Of a DNA stretch of 64,000 bases, positions 31,339 through 41,296 are shown piece after piece. Origin of the DNA: Eremothecium cymbalariae DBVPG#7215 (lineage: Eukaryota > Ascomycota > Saccharomycetes > Saccharomycetales > Saccharomycetaceae). The notes under the pieces were generated by a model. The model was given only the letters and a program-made list of their open reading frames with translations, was not told the DNA's origin and searched no databases. The stretch lies in assembly GCF_000235365.1 (NCBI RefSeq), contig NC_016453.1:806001-870000 (forward strand). Direction: 5' to 3'. The stretch's first letter is position 1. The number at the start of each line of letters is the position of its first letter. The position numbers were made by a program, and so were the translations under genes.

Positions 31339-32052
31339 TCAAGATGTTCTTTCAATGATAAATTCCCTGGAATTCCTGATCTGAGCCTGCAGGAAGTCCT
31401 CTGATGCAGCACAAGCTTTCATCGCATTTTTCTTCAGCCCATTTACATAATACTGCTGCCAAGCTGAACGATATTGTGTTACAAAATCGGGTGGAAGTAA
31501 ATCAGTTTCAACACAGTGAACAGCATTTCCAAACGAACTGGGTGCATTGTTTTTGTAAACTGCACCTGCTAAAACCCAAGGAAGTAGCACTTTGGAGGGA
31601 ATGCAGGTGAACATTCTGGCTAAAAATGAAGGATGATGAACATTACCACTAATTGCAGTCGACCACCGGCCTTTCGACAAACCCCAGTTATTACTATTGG
31701 AAACAATCCTCCCCGCAAAGTAAGAACACAATGTCAAAATATTTGTCTGTGGTAGATGGTATAATTCATTGAAGTCTACAAATATATTCTTAAGGCAGTA
31801 CTTCTTAATATTGTCCAGCTCATTTCTTGCCGCACTCTGCTGGGTTTTCCACTCGGCATTATACAACCTTGCAGATTCTATGACACTGGACCTTGTCTCA
31901 TAAAACCACTTTGTAAGTGGTAAGGATTCCAAGACTTGGTTACCTGTTGGTAGAGTCAGTTCCCTTAAGTTGCTTTTCAAAATGACGTCTGGAATCAAAG
32001 GAGTACCTAATACATCCGTAGTCTCATCATATTCATAAAAGTTAATAGCCAT
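31339..32052 (-). CDS. MIC27: MICOS complex subunit Mic27
   Basis: A 237-aa protein matching yeast Mic27/Aim37 (YNL100W, 234 aa). It is an apolipoprotein-O-like inner-membrane protein that helps Mic10 shape crista junctions. Shared blocks are INFYEYDE at the start, PLIPDVI, LTKWFYE, and the two hydrophobic stretches NILTLCSYFAGRIVSNSNNWG and PSKVLLPWVLAGAVY. The following segment ENDLLP-like (ETDLLPPDFVTQYRSAW) is also shared. It is convergent with TAO3, a pairing not found in S. cerevisiae, so a rearrangement junction lies between their stops. Confidence 0.9.
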   Translation of the reverse strand: MAINFYEYDETTDVLGTPLIPDVILKSNLRELTLPTGNQVLESLPLTKWFYETRSSVIESARLYNAEWKTQQSAARNELDNIKKYCLKNIFVDFNELYHLPQTNILTLCSYFAGRIVSNSNNWGLSKGRWSTAISGNVHHPSFLARMFTCIPSKVLLPWVLAGAVYKNNAPSSFGNAVHCVETDLLPPDFVTQYRSAWQQYYVNGLKKNAMKACAASEDFLQAQIRNSREFIIERTS

Positions 32053-32375
32053 AACTAAGTTATTAAATCAATTGTGTCACCCGTGGTTAATAACCTTTCT
32101 GAGAGTTGTCATTTCCAAGAGCGATGGTAATTTGAAAAAGCTTGAGCTTGCTTTATTCTTTAATTGGTCCAATAAATGTAACGTTAAAAATGATAGTTGA
32201 TATCTGTAATTACTCGAGCTCATTTGGCTTGGATTTAAGAGAAGTGTCGTTAATACTTTGAAGAGGAGCAAGTTAACGTTCATAACAGGTAATTAATTAG
32301 AGTTCAACTATTTATAAAATAAATAAATAAAGTTGAGAAATTGACAGGATATATTTAGATGAAAATCTTCTCATT
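32053..32375. other. Intergenic, AVT4 3' flank / MIC27 upstream region
   Basis: This 323-bp gap is largely occupied by a 68-codon ATG-initiated frame on the minus strand (32077-32283), described separately. The rest is AT-rich. Confidence 0.6.
32077..32283 (-). CDS. Possible small protein or upstream reading frame, 68 aa
   Basis: This frame starts with ATG and stops 24 bp before the MIC27 ATG on the same strand. The product is Leu-rich (MNVNLLLFKVLTTLLLNPS then LTLHLLDQLKNKASSSFFK). I recognise no family. It could be a small gene, an upstream frame in the MIC27 leader, or chance. Confidence 0.2.
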   Translation of the reverse strand: MNVNLLLFKVLTTLLLNPSQMSSSNYRYQLSFLTLHLLDQLKNKASSSFFKLPSLLEMTTLRKVINHG

Positions 32376-34523
32376 TTAACCGGCGAGGCACTGGTATGTT
32401 GTATAGCACGCACTGACACCACCAAAGAAAATCAAAAAATAGTCCAAAATGACAGCAAATAGAGTTCGGTATGTAGGATTTGCAATGTGTTGTGGTTTGC
32501 TACAGCTTCTTAAGTGCAACAACGGTGGATACATGTACACTAATGGTATGCAGGCAAAGCATCCAATAACAGACACGAAAAGATCCAAATCATCGGCCCC
32601 CACGTAAGCCAGGGTGATTATGAATATTACAATTATTGACCTAACAAGGTTTTTAGTCCATTTTATTTTCCAATTTAATCGACCCGAATAAGGAATCAAA
32701 CTGTAAGAGGGCAGACCCTGAGGTTTAACGTTTATTTTGGTAAATTTGGGAAATATTTTATTCTCGATGATTGCGATAGCTGGGAAAAGCTGCAAAGGTG
32801 TAGATAGGAGAATAGCCATGGAATAGAAGAACTGTATGAGATTGACGCTCAAGCTTTTTTGTGGCAAATTTAACAAAATAACACTTTGAATATATTTACC
32901 GTAGGCTAAGTACCCCAATGAGCCAACAAGAACGAACAGAGCAGTGGTGGTAATGATAACCCAACCTAGAACCATTGGAAATTTTTCTGGATGAGCCATA
33001 GAATCTTGGACAGGAATGATCAATCCTATTCCTTCATAGGCAAATATTGCTGTTCCTACGAACAAAGTCCACTTTTTGGAGTTGAATAAAAATATAACAC
33101 CTTCTTCAGGCTTGAAAGATAGGTCAACTATCAAGTGCTTTGCGGAATATAACACGACAATGAAAAGTCCACATATTATTAGAAAGTTCGCCAGCAATGA
33201 TGATAGTGATAATTTGGAGACGTTCCTCACAAAGGATAACGGAATGAAAATTATCAATTGCAGAAGTAACATATAAGCCATTGGAATATCTGGATAATGG
33301 AACACGTTCTGTATGAACGCAATGAGATTCTTAGAAGTAAACACAACATATGCACTTGAAAACCCAAGTTGGGCGAATACTAATGAGAATAGAATGATAT
33401 ATTTCATCCAAGGGCCATAAAGCATCGCTCCAATATCACCAAACGATGAAACCCCTGTAGACACTTTCGTACGCACCAAAATATAATAACACCAATAAGA
33501 ATATCCGCTAAATATGAATAGCATTATAATTGAAAATGCTAGCCCACCATTGGAAAAAGCATTGGGTAAGAATAGAACTCCAGTACCGACGAACGATTTA
33601 ATTAACAAAAGGAAAGCCTTGAATGTGGATGTCTTAACTCTAACTGTGATTGGATGTAGTCTTTCAGTATCTCCAGATAAAAGGGGCGTGGTTTCGTCAA
33701 TCACTTTGGAATATGTTTGCACCAGGTCAAATTCCTCGTCAAAAGACTCACCCGCGAAATGCCCATCAACATATAGAAATTCCAAGAAGTTTCTTGTTAG
33801 AAATGGCACTTTGTCTATATTATTGTAAGTGTAAGAGCTTTCTACTGCGGTCCGACCCTCACTTAATATACCCACATCTTTTCTGATCTTACTGACAATG
33901 AACTCTCTTCGAAATCCACCAGGCACGTTGAGAGCACTTGCTGTAGATCCACGGCGAGGCTCAAGTACCAAGGTTAAGTCGTCATATGATCTATTCTTGG
34001 TTTTCCGCTTTTGCCCATTCTTGGATCCAATGCGATATAGTTCTCTAGTAATATCACCGCCAACGGTGTTCAAATGAGGGTCTTTATGAAGTATAAAATC
34101 ATCTTGAGAGTTTCCTGAATCCTCAATAGCATCCTCGTTATCTAAGGTAGATGTTGGAACACTATTCATGGAAGTAGTCGAGGATTTTCTCTTAGAACTC
34201 ATATAGTCATTCAAATAGTAATTTCTGAGCGAATTCACGATCTCATCTTGCTGCTTTTGTTCAATAGTTTTAAAGTTTGGTGATCCAATATCAACAAGCA
34301 CCCTAGATTCAACACTCCTAGCGCCTACTGGTGGTGACTGCCCTGGTGCTGTGAATCTTTTCATAACCGGTCCCGACCTATATGATGCTCCCATAACGGC
34401 ACTCGACTTACGGCTGAGAACAGATTCAGACATTATAGAAGTAGATTGTCTTCTCCGTGGTAGAAACGGAATAGCAATATTAGAGGACGCCCCTTCCAGT
34501 TTATCATTCTCGTTAGGCTCCAT
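32376..34523 (-). CDS. AVT4: Vacuolar amino-acid exporter of the AAAP family (Avt4-like)
   Basis: A 715-aa transporter, almost the length of yeast Avt4 (YNL101W, 713 aa), which moves neutral and basic amino acids out of the vacuole. Residues 1-295 are a soluble Ser-rich tail. The AAAP core starts near 300 with KAFLLLIKSFVGTGVLFLPN and runs to the C terminus with about 11 hydrophobic spans. EGIGLIIPVQDSM lies in the middle of the core. The N-terminal domain carries an acidic dileucine-like DETTPLL (about residues 276-282), the kind of signal AP-3 uses for vacuolar delivery. It sits between MIC27 and POL1 exactly as in S. cerevisiae. AVT3 is the close relative, and synteny favours AVT4. Confidence 0.9.
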   Translation of the reverse strand: MEPNENDKLEGASSNIAIPFLPRRRQSTSIMSESVLSRKSSAVMGASYRSGPVMKRFTAPGQSPPVGARSVESRVLVDIGSPNFKTIEQKQQDEIVNSLRNYYLNDYMSSKRKSSTTSMNSVPTSTLDNEDAIEDSGNSQDDFILHKDPHLNTVGGDITRELYRIGSKNGQKRKTKNRSYDDLTLVLEPRRGSTASALNVPGGFRREFIVSKIRKDVGILSEGRTAVESSYTYNNIDKVPFLTRNFLEFLYVDGHFAGESFDEEFDLVQTYSKVIDETTPLLSGDTERLHPITVRVKTSTFKAFLLLIKSFVGTGVLFLPNAFSNGGLAFSIIMLFIFSGYSYWCYYILVRTKVSTGVSSFGDIGAMLYGPWMKYIILFSLVFAQLGFSSAYVVFTSKNLIAFIQNVFHYPDIPMAYMLLLQLIIFIPLSFVRNVSKLSLSSLLANFLIICGLFIVVLYSAKHLIVDLSFKPEEGVIFLFNSKKWTLFVGTAIFAYEGIGLIIPVQDSMAHPEKFPMVLGWVIITTTALFVLVGSLGYLAYGKYIQSVILLNLPQKSLSVNLIQFFYSMAILLSTPLQLFPAIAIIENKIFPKFTKINVKPQGLPSYSLIPYSGRLNWKIKWTKNLVRSIIVIFIITLAYVGADDLDLFVSVIGCFACIPLVYMYPPLLHLRSCSKPQHIANPTYRTLFAVILDYFLIFFGGVSACYTTYQCLAG

Positions 34524-34974
34524 GATTCTTCACTGACCTTGCAACTTTAGTCTCGTTAAGTTAGTACTTGAGTTAGTGGCTAAAGATGAAACCTGAAAAC
34601 ATAAGATTAGTAGACGTGTCACGACAAATTTTAAAAAGTGAAATTAAAGGACCTATGTCGATATATTATTAAGGGTGGACTTATTGATCTTAACTCATTA
34701 AATGGTTGCAAGGCACTTCTAAAAGTCTACGTATTCTCTTTGTTTATTATTTAATTGCAAGTGGTAACGATTAAAGTTGCGTAAATTTGTCATTTTATAG
34801 GCACTATCCAATAGGAAATTAAGGAGCGCAAGAACATCTTGTTAAATTTACGTAACAAGTAGTTATTGAAACATATAATCAACAACTCTTTTACAGTGCG
34901 ACAAAATATATTCCATAGTACCTAAGTATACAACATCGCCAGCTGAAAGAAGAGCAGACATGTGACCAAGCTCT
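34524..34974. other. Intergenic, AVT4 upstream region / POL1 3' flank
   Basis: A 451-bp AT-rich stretch with no gene and no element I can name. Confidence 0.6.
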
Positions 34975-37900
34975 CTAAGCTTTCATAAAGTCAAATATAT
35001 CACCCATATCCACATAACGACGACCACATTGATCAAGGTACTTTTGGACTACGCTACGATTGATATTGAACGTTTCACGATTTTGCTCTGACAAGGCAGC
35101 AATTTGAGAAGAGTTAAGCAGATCAGTTGGAATGTCCGCATCATTCGGTAGATAGAGCGGTTTTAATTCTTGCTTTTTATTCTTTTCAATATCAAATAAC
35201 GAATCGAAGTATAAGAGCTGGTTGTACAGTTTCTTATCACTATATCGGTATCTCATAACCCCAGTACAATTCTCATTCAAACAGCGCTTTCCAAACACAC
35301 TTATTTGTCTGGTCAAATTATTACATGTCGGATCATCACATAAAAGCCATCCAGCGTAGTACAAGGATATGTGTGATCGGATCGACCTTTCTAGCTGACA
35401 AGTAAGCTCAATTAAAGAAAATAAGTGGTCGCAATGCTTGCATTGGAGACCGTTATATGTCCATTGATAATGATTAGAGGCAGTAATGCCACCGAATGGA
35501 AATTTGTGCTGACAAATAGAGCACGTTATATCTAACCATTCTGTGTCTTTAAATCTTTCCGTATCACTGATGGTGGATTCCAGTGGTTGTAGATTAGAAG
35601 AACTGCCTCCGTTTAATTCACCCCCCGATCCAACCCGATTAATGTAACGCCTACTATCCAGACCTAAAGATTCACTTAATCTTACAATGTCAAAACTTTC
35701 GACTCTTTCTAATATTCTCTCTACTGGAGCAAATATTTGTTTTTCTAGGTAGTATTTTGGATCAGGGGCTAGTTCATTTCGTTTATTCATGACATCATGT
35801 AACGGATAAGCCCTATCTGCTGGACTACTGTTAGAACTATCGGTAGAATCTTTCCCTTGAGGGCCTTTTGTAATAACAAATGTAATAACACTGCCAGCTT
35901 TGATGACTTTACCAGCCTCTCGCATTTTCAACGCAACTTGGACGGCCGGCATGGACTTACCATTAGGATATGATTTAGGATCCTTCGACAGCTTTGTGTT
36001 AATTTTATATTTATCCACCCTAATCTCATTATTCTCAATTTTAGACCTGATTTCCTCCATGAATTCATACACCTCTTGTAACGCACTTTCCAGATCTTTG
36101 TCAGACAAAATTGTATTCAATACCTGTGTTGACACTTCCTTCGATAACGGACAATACTCACGACGCCTCATATCCAACCCTTTCACCTCTAAGGAGGAAG
36201 TTTCATTGCCTAATTTATCAAATCCAACATTAAGCGCTGCATATTTCTTTTTAGCATGTAATAATAGTTTCTTGAAGACATTATCAATATCAATTTCTAA
36301 CAACTTATATCTCTCATTCACTAATTTTTTAAAGTTTTCACCTATATTCACTGATTCCTTATAATTATCACAGCCCGTATCTATCATCACAGAATCAGTA
36401 TCACCATAAATAACTGAGAGTGCCAAACTCTCTGCTAATTGTCGAGTATTCATTAAAATCTCTCTACCTTTATTAGTAACCAACATTGCCAAGGGTTTAG
36501 CGTAAAATCTACTATTGACGTAACCCAAACAACCATACATAGAATTTGCAGTCAACTTTAAGGCCTGTTGTCTTATATCACATTCAGCCTTTTTCTGAGG
36601 ATCTATTTCTAATTTCATTAGCTTTTTAACCTCTCGGCGGCGCTGAACCAGATTAGCAAGAAGCTTTGGCAGAACTCCTTGTACAATTCCACTAGGTGGT
36701 ACTTCCGGCAATTGTTCTATATCCCCTGGATCCCTTTCAACAGTAGTAAAACAAATATTAAACTCCTGAATTATTGATGGATACAAGGAATTAAAGTCCA
36801 TAACAAGCACGTAATTTTTATGCAGTCCCTTCTCTGGTTCAAAAACTAGACCACCTTGATATTTGGGCTTTTTATTAGAAGCTGAAGTTTGGTTACCATC
36901 ATTAGAAGTTGTTGTTTCATTCGCTTTATGTTGTTTACTATTTCTCATTTGTTTGGTCTCTTTATCTGGTACAATGTAGTTGCTTCTGTTGAATTCATGT
37001 AACAAGATGAATTCATTTCTACCGGCTCTGGTACCACCCAAAGTCTGACACCAGGCATTACCAGCCAAATTCGTTAGCTGCTTTGTTAACGGTAAAATTT
37101 GGATTCGGAATGCAATCTCTGCTGCGATTTTAGAAGCAAAAATATTTTCCTTTAAGGCCAATACGAAAAGACTGACGTCCTCTTGAAATCTAACATCATT
37201 AAAATTGATCTCAATCGCCTTGTGATCCTTCTGGCAAGCTACTTGATACATTTCTGTTAGTTCCCAATTCTGACACTTTTGGGTGAGAGATTGACCCATT
37301 TCATTCGATACATCACAAAGCAACCTACCGGAAAATATATCTCTAACATGAAACTTAACTAAGTTAGCATTTTTCTTACCAAAGTTATCGGGCCATGACT
37401 TTCTCACGCGCCTCCCAAATGAACTAAATGTTTGAACTTCTAACTCGAATGCTCTATGAGAAAGAACATCAAGAGTGAGACTTTCAAGCTTATGCCCTAT
37501 GATAACATCTGGATCATTTCTTTTCATCATCGCACACAAACAATTCAACATAGCCTTTTCATTGTTGAACATTCTGACCATTCCAGGTAACTCCTTTTTG
37601 CTCAATGTGGATAATCCAGGGGGGAATGTCGAGCCTACAAGTGGTCTAACTAGTGTTACAACCTCATTTGGTTTTATGGTATCTGGAATTGGTTTTTCCT
37701 GCGGTAGGGCATCGTAATTAGTCATAGTAATACTCACAAGTTCTTGTTTATTTTCCTTTGGGTTCATAATGGTCTGTACTGCTAAAGAAACGCAATTCAA
37801 TGGAGGTGCTTCCAACTTTTCTTGAATAGGAACAATATCTTGAGGATTTGAAATAAATACGTCAATAGCACAATGAGAAGCATTCTGCAACTCATTAAAG

Positions 37901-39402
37901 TCACCGTTACGAATGTTTAACCATGATGGGCCCATTATTTTCTGTTGTAGAACAAAACTTTCAAATATATTAGTACCACCTCCAAACACATGATAAAACG
38001 TATCCCCTGAAAGATCAGCAGGAATTGTCATGTTTTTACATTTTGGAGTATTGTAAGGAAGTAACACCTTAAGGTATTCTGCTTCTTTTGGTATTCCAGG
38101 TAATTCAAATGCATATTTCTTGATTGTGGGCTTGGCACGTATATTATCTAAACCATATTTATCCAAAAGTAGTGGAATAATCTCTTCATGGACCTCCATG
38201 GTTGTTTTCCCTTCTCTGGGTAGAAAATATAATTCCCTATGCAAACCAGCAACCTGAACCATAGCAGATATGAATTTTCCATGTTTAGTTTTAACTTTGC
38301 CGAACAATAACAAAGTGCTGTCCAACTCTGTGAAGTCTGCCCAAAACATTTTAAAGGAGTTATCTGTCCCATCAACAATAGAGTCTTCAGTATATACGCT
38401 ACCCAATTGTCCAGATACAGCTACTTGTGCAATACCACTGCCGGCAATCTGCATATTTTGATCAAATGGCGTACCATGTGCGATTACATGCGGCGAAGAA
38501 CTGTTGGGGACTGCAGTAGTGAATGTAACTTTCCTATCTGAAGCAACAGTCTTTACAGTTCTTCTTCCAAATTGAATATCATCGTCGCTATCATTGTCAT
38601 CGAAGGATGCATTCGAAGTAGATGGAAGATCATCTATAACAAATACTTCATTTTTTAAGGGAGATGACCTAGGTTTTGTTGCCACCGGAGAACTCTGTAT
38701 GTTATTCGCAACATTGTTCAATCCAGGCTCATCAACCGAGTCTGTGTTAACTGCACGTTGCTGCAGTTTGCTTTTAAACTTTAAAGGTGAAGAATCCATA
38801 GAAGAAACCTCCTTAATGTTATCAAATGAATCATCTAGTTTAGGCTTCTTGTTTTGAACGGCAGGCGTACCCAACGGCCTAGATCTCTTTTCAGAATTAA
38901 ATCCATTCATCCCCCCCGTTATCAATGTGCTAGACTTCGGCTGCGCCGATACGATTTCAGAATCAAACTGTTCTAAAATGTCATCGAATTCATCTGCATT
39001 GATTTTTTTTGGCTTTTTCTGTACAGATACTGCAGCCCTCGACTTTTGAACGTTGTTAATCATATCACTAATAACATTAGGTTTAGTACTCTTAACCCTC
39101 TGTGCCTTCACCCGAATTTCAGCATCGGCATCATCAAAATCGCTGTAATCATCTTCCTGATACCGCGCATCCCATTCATCAATACCTTTATTAATGTAAC
39201 CCTTACCATCATCATCGACAACAAAATCATCCCGTAATAATTCCTTCCTATTACGTTCACGAAATTGGTTTTCATCTACCAAATCATAAACCTGACTTTC
39301 AGCAGCAAGTTCTAGCTCCTTATCCAAAAACTCCTTACTGGATTTATTGGCCCTAGATGCTGTCAACGTTTTGAGAAGCTTCAATTTGTCCTTAGAGCTC
39401 AT
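34975..39402 (-). CDS. POL1: DNA polymerase alpha catalytic subunit
   Basis: A 1475-aa B-family polymerase (yeast Pol1, YNL102W, 1468 aa), which extends RNA primers made by primase at origins and on the lagging strand. The ATG at 39402 (MSSKDKLKLL) aligns with yeast MSSKS. The longer frame upstream has no support. The disordered N terminus carries DDFVVDDDGKGYI and a primase/Ctf4-interaction-type segment. The catalytic motifs are DFNSLYPSIIQEFNICF (motif A, about residue 867), NSMYGCLGY (motif B) and IYGDTDSVMID (motif C, near 1000). The C terminus has two four-Cys metal sites, CSIC/CKHC and CDDPTC/CLNENC. The promoter has an MluI cell-cycle box, as expected for an S-phase gene. Confidence 0.97.
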   Translation of the reverse strand: MSSKDKLKLLKTLTASRANKSSKEFLDKELELAAESQVYDLVDENQFRERNRKELLRDDFVVDDDGKGYINKGIDEWDARYQEDDYSDFDDADAEIRVKAQRVKSTKPNVISDMINNVQKSRAAVSVQKKPKKINADEFDDILEQFDSEIVSAQPKSSTLITGGMNGFNSEKRSRPLGTPAVQNKKPKLDDSFDNIKEVSSMDSSPLKFKSKLQQRAVNTDSVDEPGLNNVANNIQSSPVATKPRSSPLKNEVFVIDDLPSTSNASFDDNDSDDDIQFGRRTVKTVASDRKVTFTTAVPNSSSPHVIAHGTPFDQNMQIAGSGIAQVAVSGQLGSVYTEDSIVDGTDNSFKMFWADFTELDSTLLLFGKVKTKHGKFISAMVQVAGLHRELYFLPREGKTTMEVHEEIIPLLLDKYGLDNIRAKPTIKKYAFELPGIPKEAEYLKVLLPYNTPKCKNMTIPADLSGDTFYHVFGGGTNIFESFVLQQKIMGPSWLNIRNGDFNELQNASHCAIDVFISNPQDIVPIQEKLEAPPLNCVSLAVQTIMNPKENKQELVSITMTNYDALPQEKPIPDTIKPNEVVTLVRPLVGSTFPPGLSTLSKKELPGMVRMFNNEKAMLNCLCAMMKRNDPDVIIGHKLESLTLDVLSHRAFELEVQTFSSFGRRVRKSWPDNFGKKNANLVKFHVRDIFSGRLLCDVSNEMGQSLTQKCQNWELTEMYQVACQKDHKAIEINFNDVRFQEDVSLFVLALKENIFASKIAAEIAFRIQILPLTKQLTNLAGNAWCQTLGGTRAGRNEFILLHEFNRSNYIVPDKETKQMRNSKQHKANETTTSNDGNQTSASNKKPKYQGGLVFEPEKGLHKNYVLVMDFNSLYPSIIQEFNICFTTVERDPGDIEQLPEVPPSGIVQGVLPKLLANLVQRRREVKKLMKLEIDPQKKAECDIRQQALKLTANSMYGCLGYVNSRFYAKPLAMLVTNKGREILMNTRQLAESLALSVIYGDTDSVMIDTGCDNYKESVNIGENFKKLVNERYKLLEIDIDNVFKKLLLHAKKKYAALNVGFDKLGNETSSLEVKGLDMRRREYCPLSKEVSTQVLNTILSDKDLESALQEVYEFMEEIRSKIENNEIRVDKYKINTKLSKDPKSYPNGKSMPAVQVALKMREAGKVIKAGSVITFVITKGPQGKDSTDSSNSSPADRAYPLHDVMNKRNELAPDPKYYLEKQIFAPVERILERVESFDIVRLSESLGLDSRRYINRVGSGGELNGGSSSNLQPLESTISDTERFKDTEWLDITCSICQHKFPFGGITASNHYQWTYNGLQCKHCDHLFSLIELTCQLERSIRSHISLYYAGWLLCDDPTCNNLTRQISVFGKRCLNENCTGVMRYRYSDKKLYNQLLYFDSLFDIEKNKKQELKPLYLPNDADIPTDLLNSSQIAALSEQNRETFNINRSVVQKYLDQCGRRYVDMGDIFDFMKA

Positions 39403-40227
39403 ATTCCTCAAAACAAAAAATCCCCCCTGCCACAATTACAAACACTATCTGACCTTGCTAATATACCAAAAAACTTGATGAAGGAACTCCAAACCCCAAA
39501 CTCTGATCGTCCAGAATTTCTTTAATATAAAGTTGATGCTTATAAAACATGTTTACGCGTTTATATCTTTTTATAAAACTTTTAAAACACGGAAATCTCA
39601 GGCACGTGACCTATATTTCGAATACGCTTTGGCGTCAACTTCAACCTAACCCAACAACCACTAGAAGCACAAGAACCCCAGTATCACAGCAGGTAACACG
39701 ATTTAAGGCTCCACAAAATATGCAACATATTAAAATTCGTCTTATGATTTGCAACAACATCCACGATGTCTTACAGTAGCATTGTGAGAATGTGATGGGT
39801 TGTTTCCCAGGCCAATAAGGATTCTTTTTAGTGACTATGTACAAATTATGTCTCCGCCAACTACATATATAGTATAAGTAGGCATTGAATGAAGTGATTT
39901 TTCAGATGAAAGCAGCCTACTACAACCCAACCACTAAACCTGGTGCATCGAACTTGATAGACTGTTTCTGGTTGCGTATTATCTTTTAGAAGCCAACAAC
40001 TAACCAGTTGAAGTGTTTGCATCCGTAACCCGCATAACTTAGAGCTCCTTCTTTGGAATTACCAGGTTTTTTGGGGGTTTTTGTTTGACATTATTGTTGA
40101 CTGTAGATAAGTTCTCCGTAACATAAATGTTATGGATATTATGGTCAAGTCGGTATAAGGATTATAGTGTTTTGTTTGTTATTGGACTATTTTACAGGTA
40201 GCTTGCGATCCCATATATCTTTTGAGG
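39403..40227. other. Divergent intergenic, POL1 / VAM3
   Basis: An 825-bp shared promoter with an MCB box (39555-39560) and CACGTG (39603-39608) on the POL1 side. A 76-codon + strand frame at 39549 overlaps these sites and is not called. Confidence 0.6.
39555..39560. promoter_or_regulatory. MluI cell-cycle box (ACGCGT) for POL1
   Basis: A perfect ACGCGT about 155 bp upstream of the POL1 ATG, the binding site of MBF (Mbp1-Swi6), which drives G1/S transcription of replication genes. CACGTG follows at 39603-39608. Confidence 0.7.
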
Positions 40228-41079
40228 ATGTCATTTTTGGACCTTGAATCAGATCCAAGGGACAGTGAAGCCAGGTCTTTACCCTCGCCAACACCTGTGC
40301 AAGACAAGGAGATTGTTATGTTGCTTACTGCTTTTTCGAAAAATATCCAGAATCTACAAAAGAATGTAAATCTACTTGGGACGTCTAGGGACCAGCAAGC
40401 TTTGCGAACTCTAATCGAAACGAAGGAAATACCACTGTGTGAGGAGTTGCGTGATACTTTACAATCGAATTCCAAGCTTTTATCGAAGGATAAGTATGTT
40501 TCTGATTTACAATGGTTAAGTTTGGACTTGCTACAGTTGAAGAGAGAGTATCAGAAACGCAAGATGGATTATACGTTAAGAAACAAGAAAAAATCGCAAG
40601 TAGGTTCTGTCTCGACTACTTTAGAGAATGCTACTTTGACTGCGGTTCCTAGTAACCCTACTACGTTTGATGAGACGAACGATAACAGCTATGTTTCCAT
40701 TCAAGTGAGGCCTGATGAGCGAACCCCACTTTTGCAACAACAGGTGCAGGCCAAAAAACAGCAACATGTTCTACAAGATGAGCTAGACTTCCATACATTA
40801 ATACAGGAGGTAAGAAACCAGGAGATCACCAGAATCCATTCACAGGTGCAAGACGTCAACGCAATATTTAAGCAACTTGGCACATTGGTTCAAGATCAAG
40901 GGCAAAATGTGAACACTATAGATCAAAATATTAATGGCTTGGCTTCAAACCTGCAGAATGCCAATCAACAGCTACGCAAAGCAGATAAATACCAACGCCA
41001 GCGCAACAAGTGTGGTACGCTTACGTTATGCATAATTGCAGTAGTAACTTTTGTGGTGATATTGGCTATTATTAGTTGA
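40228..41079 (+). CDS. VAM3: Vacuolar syntaxin Vam3 (Qa-SNARE)
   Basis: A 283-aa tail-anchored SNARE, orthologue of YOR106W Vam3, for homotypic vacuole fusion and delivery to the vacuole. The ATG at 40228 gives MSFLDLESD, like yeast MSFFDIEA. An Habc-type helical region covers about residues 25-115. The acidic dileucine DERTPLL corresponds to yeast NEQSPLL, the AP-3 sorting signal. Then come LDFHTLIQEVRNQEITRI and the SNARE helix with its zero-layer Gln (VNAIFKQLGTLVQDQGQNV). The last about 21 residues form the membrane anchor (GTLTLCIIAVVTFVVILAII). It is divergent from POL1, a chr XV gene in a run of chr XIV genes. Confidence 0.94.
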   Translation: MSFLDLESDPRDSEARSLPSPTPVQDKEIVMLLTAFSKNIQNLQKNVNLLGTSRDQQALRTLIETKEIPLCEELRDTLQSNSKLLSKDKYVSDLQWLSLDLLQLKREYQKRKMDYTLRNKKKSQVGSVSTTLENATLTAVPSNPTTFDETNDNSYVSIQVRPDERTPLLQQQVQAKKQQHVLQDELDFHTLIQEVRNQEITRIHSQVQDVNAIFKQLGTLVQDQGQNVNTIDQNINGLASNLQNANQQLRKADKYQRQRNKCGTLTLCIIAVVTFVVILAIIS

Positions 41080-41224
41080 CAACACACATAATGTGTGGTG
41101 TTTCGAAACGATAAGAAAAACAAAAAGGGCACTCCTAACATGCATACGACATCATCATCATCATCATCATATATTATTACTCTACCCTAAAAACAACTAG
41201 ATCATGTACTAATAATAATATACA

Positions 41225-41261
<37 letters not shown>

Positions 41262-41296
41262 AAATAAAACACTCAAAAAGCTGAAAAATAACAAAA
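41080..41296. repeat. Convergent VAM3/MET4 gap with microsatellites
   Basis: A 217-bp gap with an ATC trinucleotide run at 41151-41170 and an alternating AT run at about 41231-41257. Both 3' ends lie here and no gene was seen. Confidence 0.75.
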
